Below, in pieces: positions 62,765 through 64,000 of a DNA stretch of 64,000 bases. Position numbers and translations under genes: made by a program. Below the pieces are notes generated by a model. That model searched no databases and was not told the DNA's origin. It saw only the letters and a program-made list of their open reading frames with translations. This DNA is from Burkholderiales bacterium. Its GTDB lineage: Bacteria > Pseudomonadota > Gammaproteobacteria > Burkholderiales > Burkholderiaceae_E. Every line of letters begins with the position of its first letter. Within the stretch, counting starts at the first letter, position 1. The stretch covers positions 124,001-188,000 of the forward strand of contig JAIYCW010000067.1 of assembly GCA_027487815.1 (NCBI GenBank), given 5' to 3'.

Positions 62765-62776
62765 CGATTGCCTTTC

Positions 62777-64000
62777 ATGCGCATCCCCACTGCTTCTGCT
62801 GCCCAGCGCTCGCCGGTTCTGAGTTCGGATTACACGCCCCCATCTTACCGCGCGATCTCTCTGGAACTGCGTTTCGAACTTGATGCGCAAACCACCAGGG
62901 TTCACGCGCTTACCGAAGTTGTTCGAAACGGCTCGCAAGCCGCAGATCTCAGGTTGAACGGCGAAGCCCTGCAGCTGGTTGACCTTCAGGTCAATGGTCA
63001 GCACCGGCAACCCGAGTTTGATGGCGATGATTTGATCGTTCGCGATCCTGGTGAGCGGGCGCTGATTCGCATCACTACCCAGCTCAATCCCCAGGACAAC
63101 TCCACCCTGATGGGCTTGTATCGCAGCAACGGCAACTATTTCACACAATGTGAGGCTCAGGGGTTTCGCCGCATTACCTATAGCCTGGATCGCCCCGACG
63201 TGATGGCACGCTATCGCGTGCTTGTTTTGGCCCGTGAAGCCGAAACACCTGTGCTGCTGGCCAACGGCAACCTGCTTGCAAAAGGCCGATGCGCCGAAAC
63301 CCTGCCCCCAGGGTATCAAGCTTCCATGCTCGCGCACCTGCACCCACTACAAGAGTGGCATTGGGCCTTGTGGGAAGACCCTTTCCCGAAGCCCACTTAT
63401 CTATTCGCTCTGGTAGCCGGGCAACTGGTTGTGAACGAAACCACAATCCAGGTAGGGTCCCCGCCCCGAACCGCCTTGCTGCAGGTCTGGGTAGAGCCCG
63501 GCAATGAAGATAAAACCGATCATGCGATGCAGTCGTTGATCCGGGCGATTCATTGGGACGAAAAGCGTTATGGCCTGGCGCTTGACCTTGAGCGCTTCAT
63601 GATTGTTGCGGTGGGTGATTTCAACATGGGGGCGATGGAAAACAAGGGCCTCAACGTGTTCAACACCAAGTACGTGTTCGCCCATCCGCGCATGGCCACC
63701 GACACTGACTTTGCCAATGTGGAAGCGGTGGTGGGCCACGAATACTTTCACAACTGGACCGGCAATCGCGTCACCTGCCGCGACTGGTTTCAGCTCACCC
63801 TCAAAGAAGGCCTTACGGTATTTCGTGATCAGGAATTCTCAGCCGACATTCTGGCTGAGCAAGCCTCCTCCCCGGCTGCAGCTGCGAGCGCACGCGCTGT
63901 CAAGCGGATTGAAGATGTGAGGGTATTGCGCTCAGCCCAATTTGCGGAAGATGCGGGCCCTATGGCGCATCCGATCCGGCCCGACTCCTATCAGGAAATC
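62777..64000 (+). CDS. pepN: Aminopeptidase N, partial at window edge
   Basis: M1-family zinc aminopeptidase; the first 408 residues are present and the gene continues beyond the window. The exopeptidase motif GAMEN appears as MGAMENKGLN, and the zinc motif as HEYFHNWTGNR (H321, E322, H325) with the third ligand E344 in LKEGLTVFRDQEF. A cytosolic enzyme that releases N-terminal residues from peptides. No signal peptide. It starts 12 bases from the divergent lipoprotein gene, so its promoter must overlap that gene or its leader. Confidence 0.95.
   Translation, partial: MRIPTASAAQRSPVLSSDYTPPSYRAISLELRFELDAQTTRVHALTEVVRNGSQAADLRLNGEALQLVDLQVNGQHRQPEFDGDDLIVRDPGERALIRITTQLNPQDNSTLMGLYRSNGNYFTQCEAQGFRRITYSLDRPDVMARYRVLVLAREAETPVLLANGNLLAKGRCAETLPPGYQASMLAHLHPLQEWHWALWEDPFPKPTYLFALVAGQLVVNETTIQVGSPPRTALLQVWVEPGNEDKTDHAMQSLIRAIHWDEKRYGLALDLERFMIVAVGDFNMGAMENKGLNVFNTKYVFAHPRMATDTDFANVEAVVGHEYFHNWTGNRVTCRDWFQLTLKEGLTVFRDQEFSADILAEQASSPAAAASARAVKRIEDVRVLRSAQFAEDAGPMAHPIRPDSYQEI

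Noticed and set aside
62765-63343. N-terminal extension of the small lipoprotein on the minus strand
   Set aside because: It runs antisense to pepN, which has the full M1 motifs. The ATG at 62764 with AAAGG begins a clear lipoprotein leader.

Overview
The window is gene-dense chromosomal DNA (GC-rich, close to 60% by eye) with short intergenic gaps, many ATGA, TTGA or TGATG stop/start overlaps, and no RNA gene, insertion sequence or CRISPR array that I can see. The gene content suggests a betaproteobacterium of the order Burkholderiales, possibly Alcaligenaceae-like: a Bug/TctC binding protein, CaiB/BaiF CoA transferase, PuuE-type allantoinase, Sox proteins, an oxoprolinase/TRAP cluster and PepN. 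This placement is an inference from gene families; there is no rRNA here to confirm it.

Layout. (1) 58-4389 (+): a catabolic operon of class V aminotransferase, Bug-type binding protein, crotonase and CoA transferase. A hairpin terminator separates it from (2) a peptide-type ABC binding protein and a DUF4197 protein (4447-6848, -). (3) 6952-9213 (+): a MalK/UgpC-type ATPase without permeases, and an FMN alpha-hydroxy-acid dehydrogenase. (4) 9167-12069 (-): an alkylation-repair operon of Ada/AlkA fusion, Ogt and a DMT exporter. (5) 12143-15196 (-): soxX-Y-Z-A with an EEP-family protein. (6) 15262-17486 (+): a PuuE-like deacetylase and an M20 deacylase. (7) 17452-23273: a MarR/flavin-reductase pair divergent from a 2,5-dihydroxypyridine dioxygenase (NicX-like), alpha/beta hydrolase, acyl-CoA-dehydrogenase-like flavoprotein and acyl-CoA ligase, which looks like an N-heteroaromatic degradation locus. 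(8) 23270-33231 (-): an EptA-type transferase, 5-oxoprolinase, TRAP transporter, DUF1445 hydro-lyase and LysR regulator. (9) 33275-38935 (-): a Leu/Ile/Val-type binding protein, a lipoprotein esterase and pyruvate carboxylase. (10) 39188-41432 (+): a lipoprotein subtilase and a separately encoded propeptide-like protein.

(11) The most unusual region is 41490-61673 (-). In transcription order it holds a BcsE-like protein, a 744-residue repeat protein, a 3208-residue repeat protein, a TolC-family outer-membrane protein with an extra C-terminal domain, a periplasmic adaptor, a GAF-HlyD adaptor and an M50-peptidase/HlyD fusion. No ABC-type export ATPase is encoded beside them. The two repeat proteins differ greatly in size but share an N-terminal (M/L)EPRMLFDGA motif and a C-terminal tail ending in Asp-Cys. 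They look like two substrates of one dedicated, type I-like export or display machine. (12) The window ends with two small lipoproteins and the start of pepN, which runs off the right edge.
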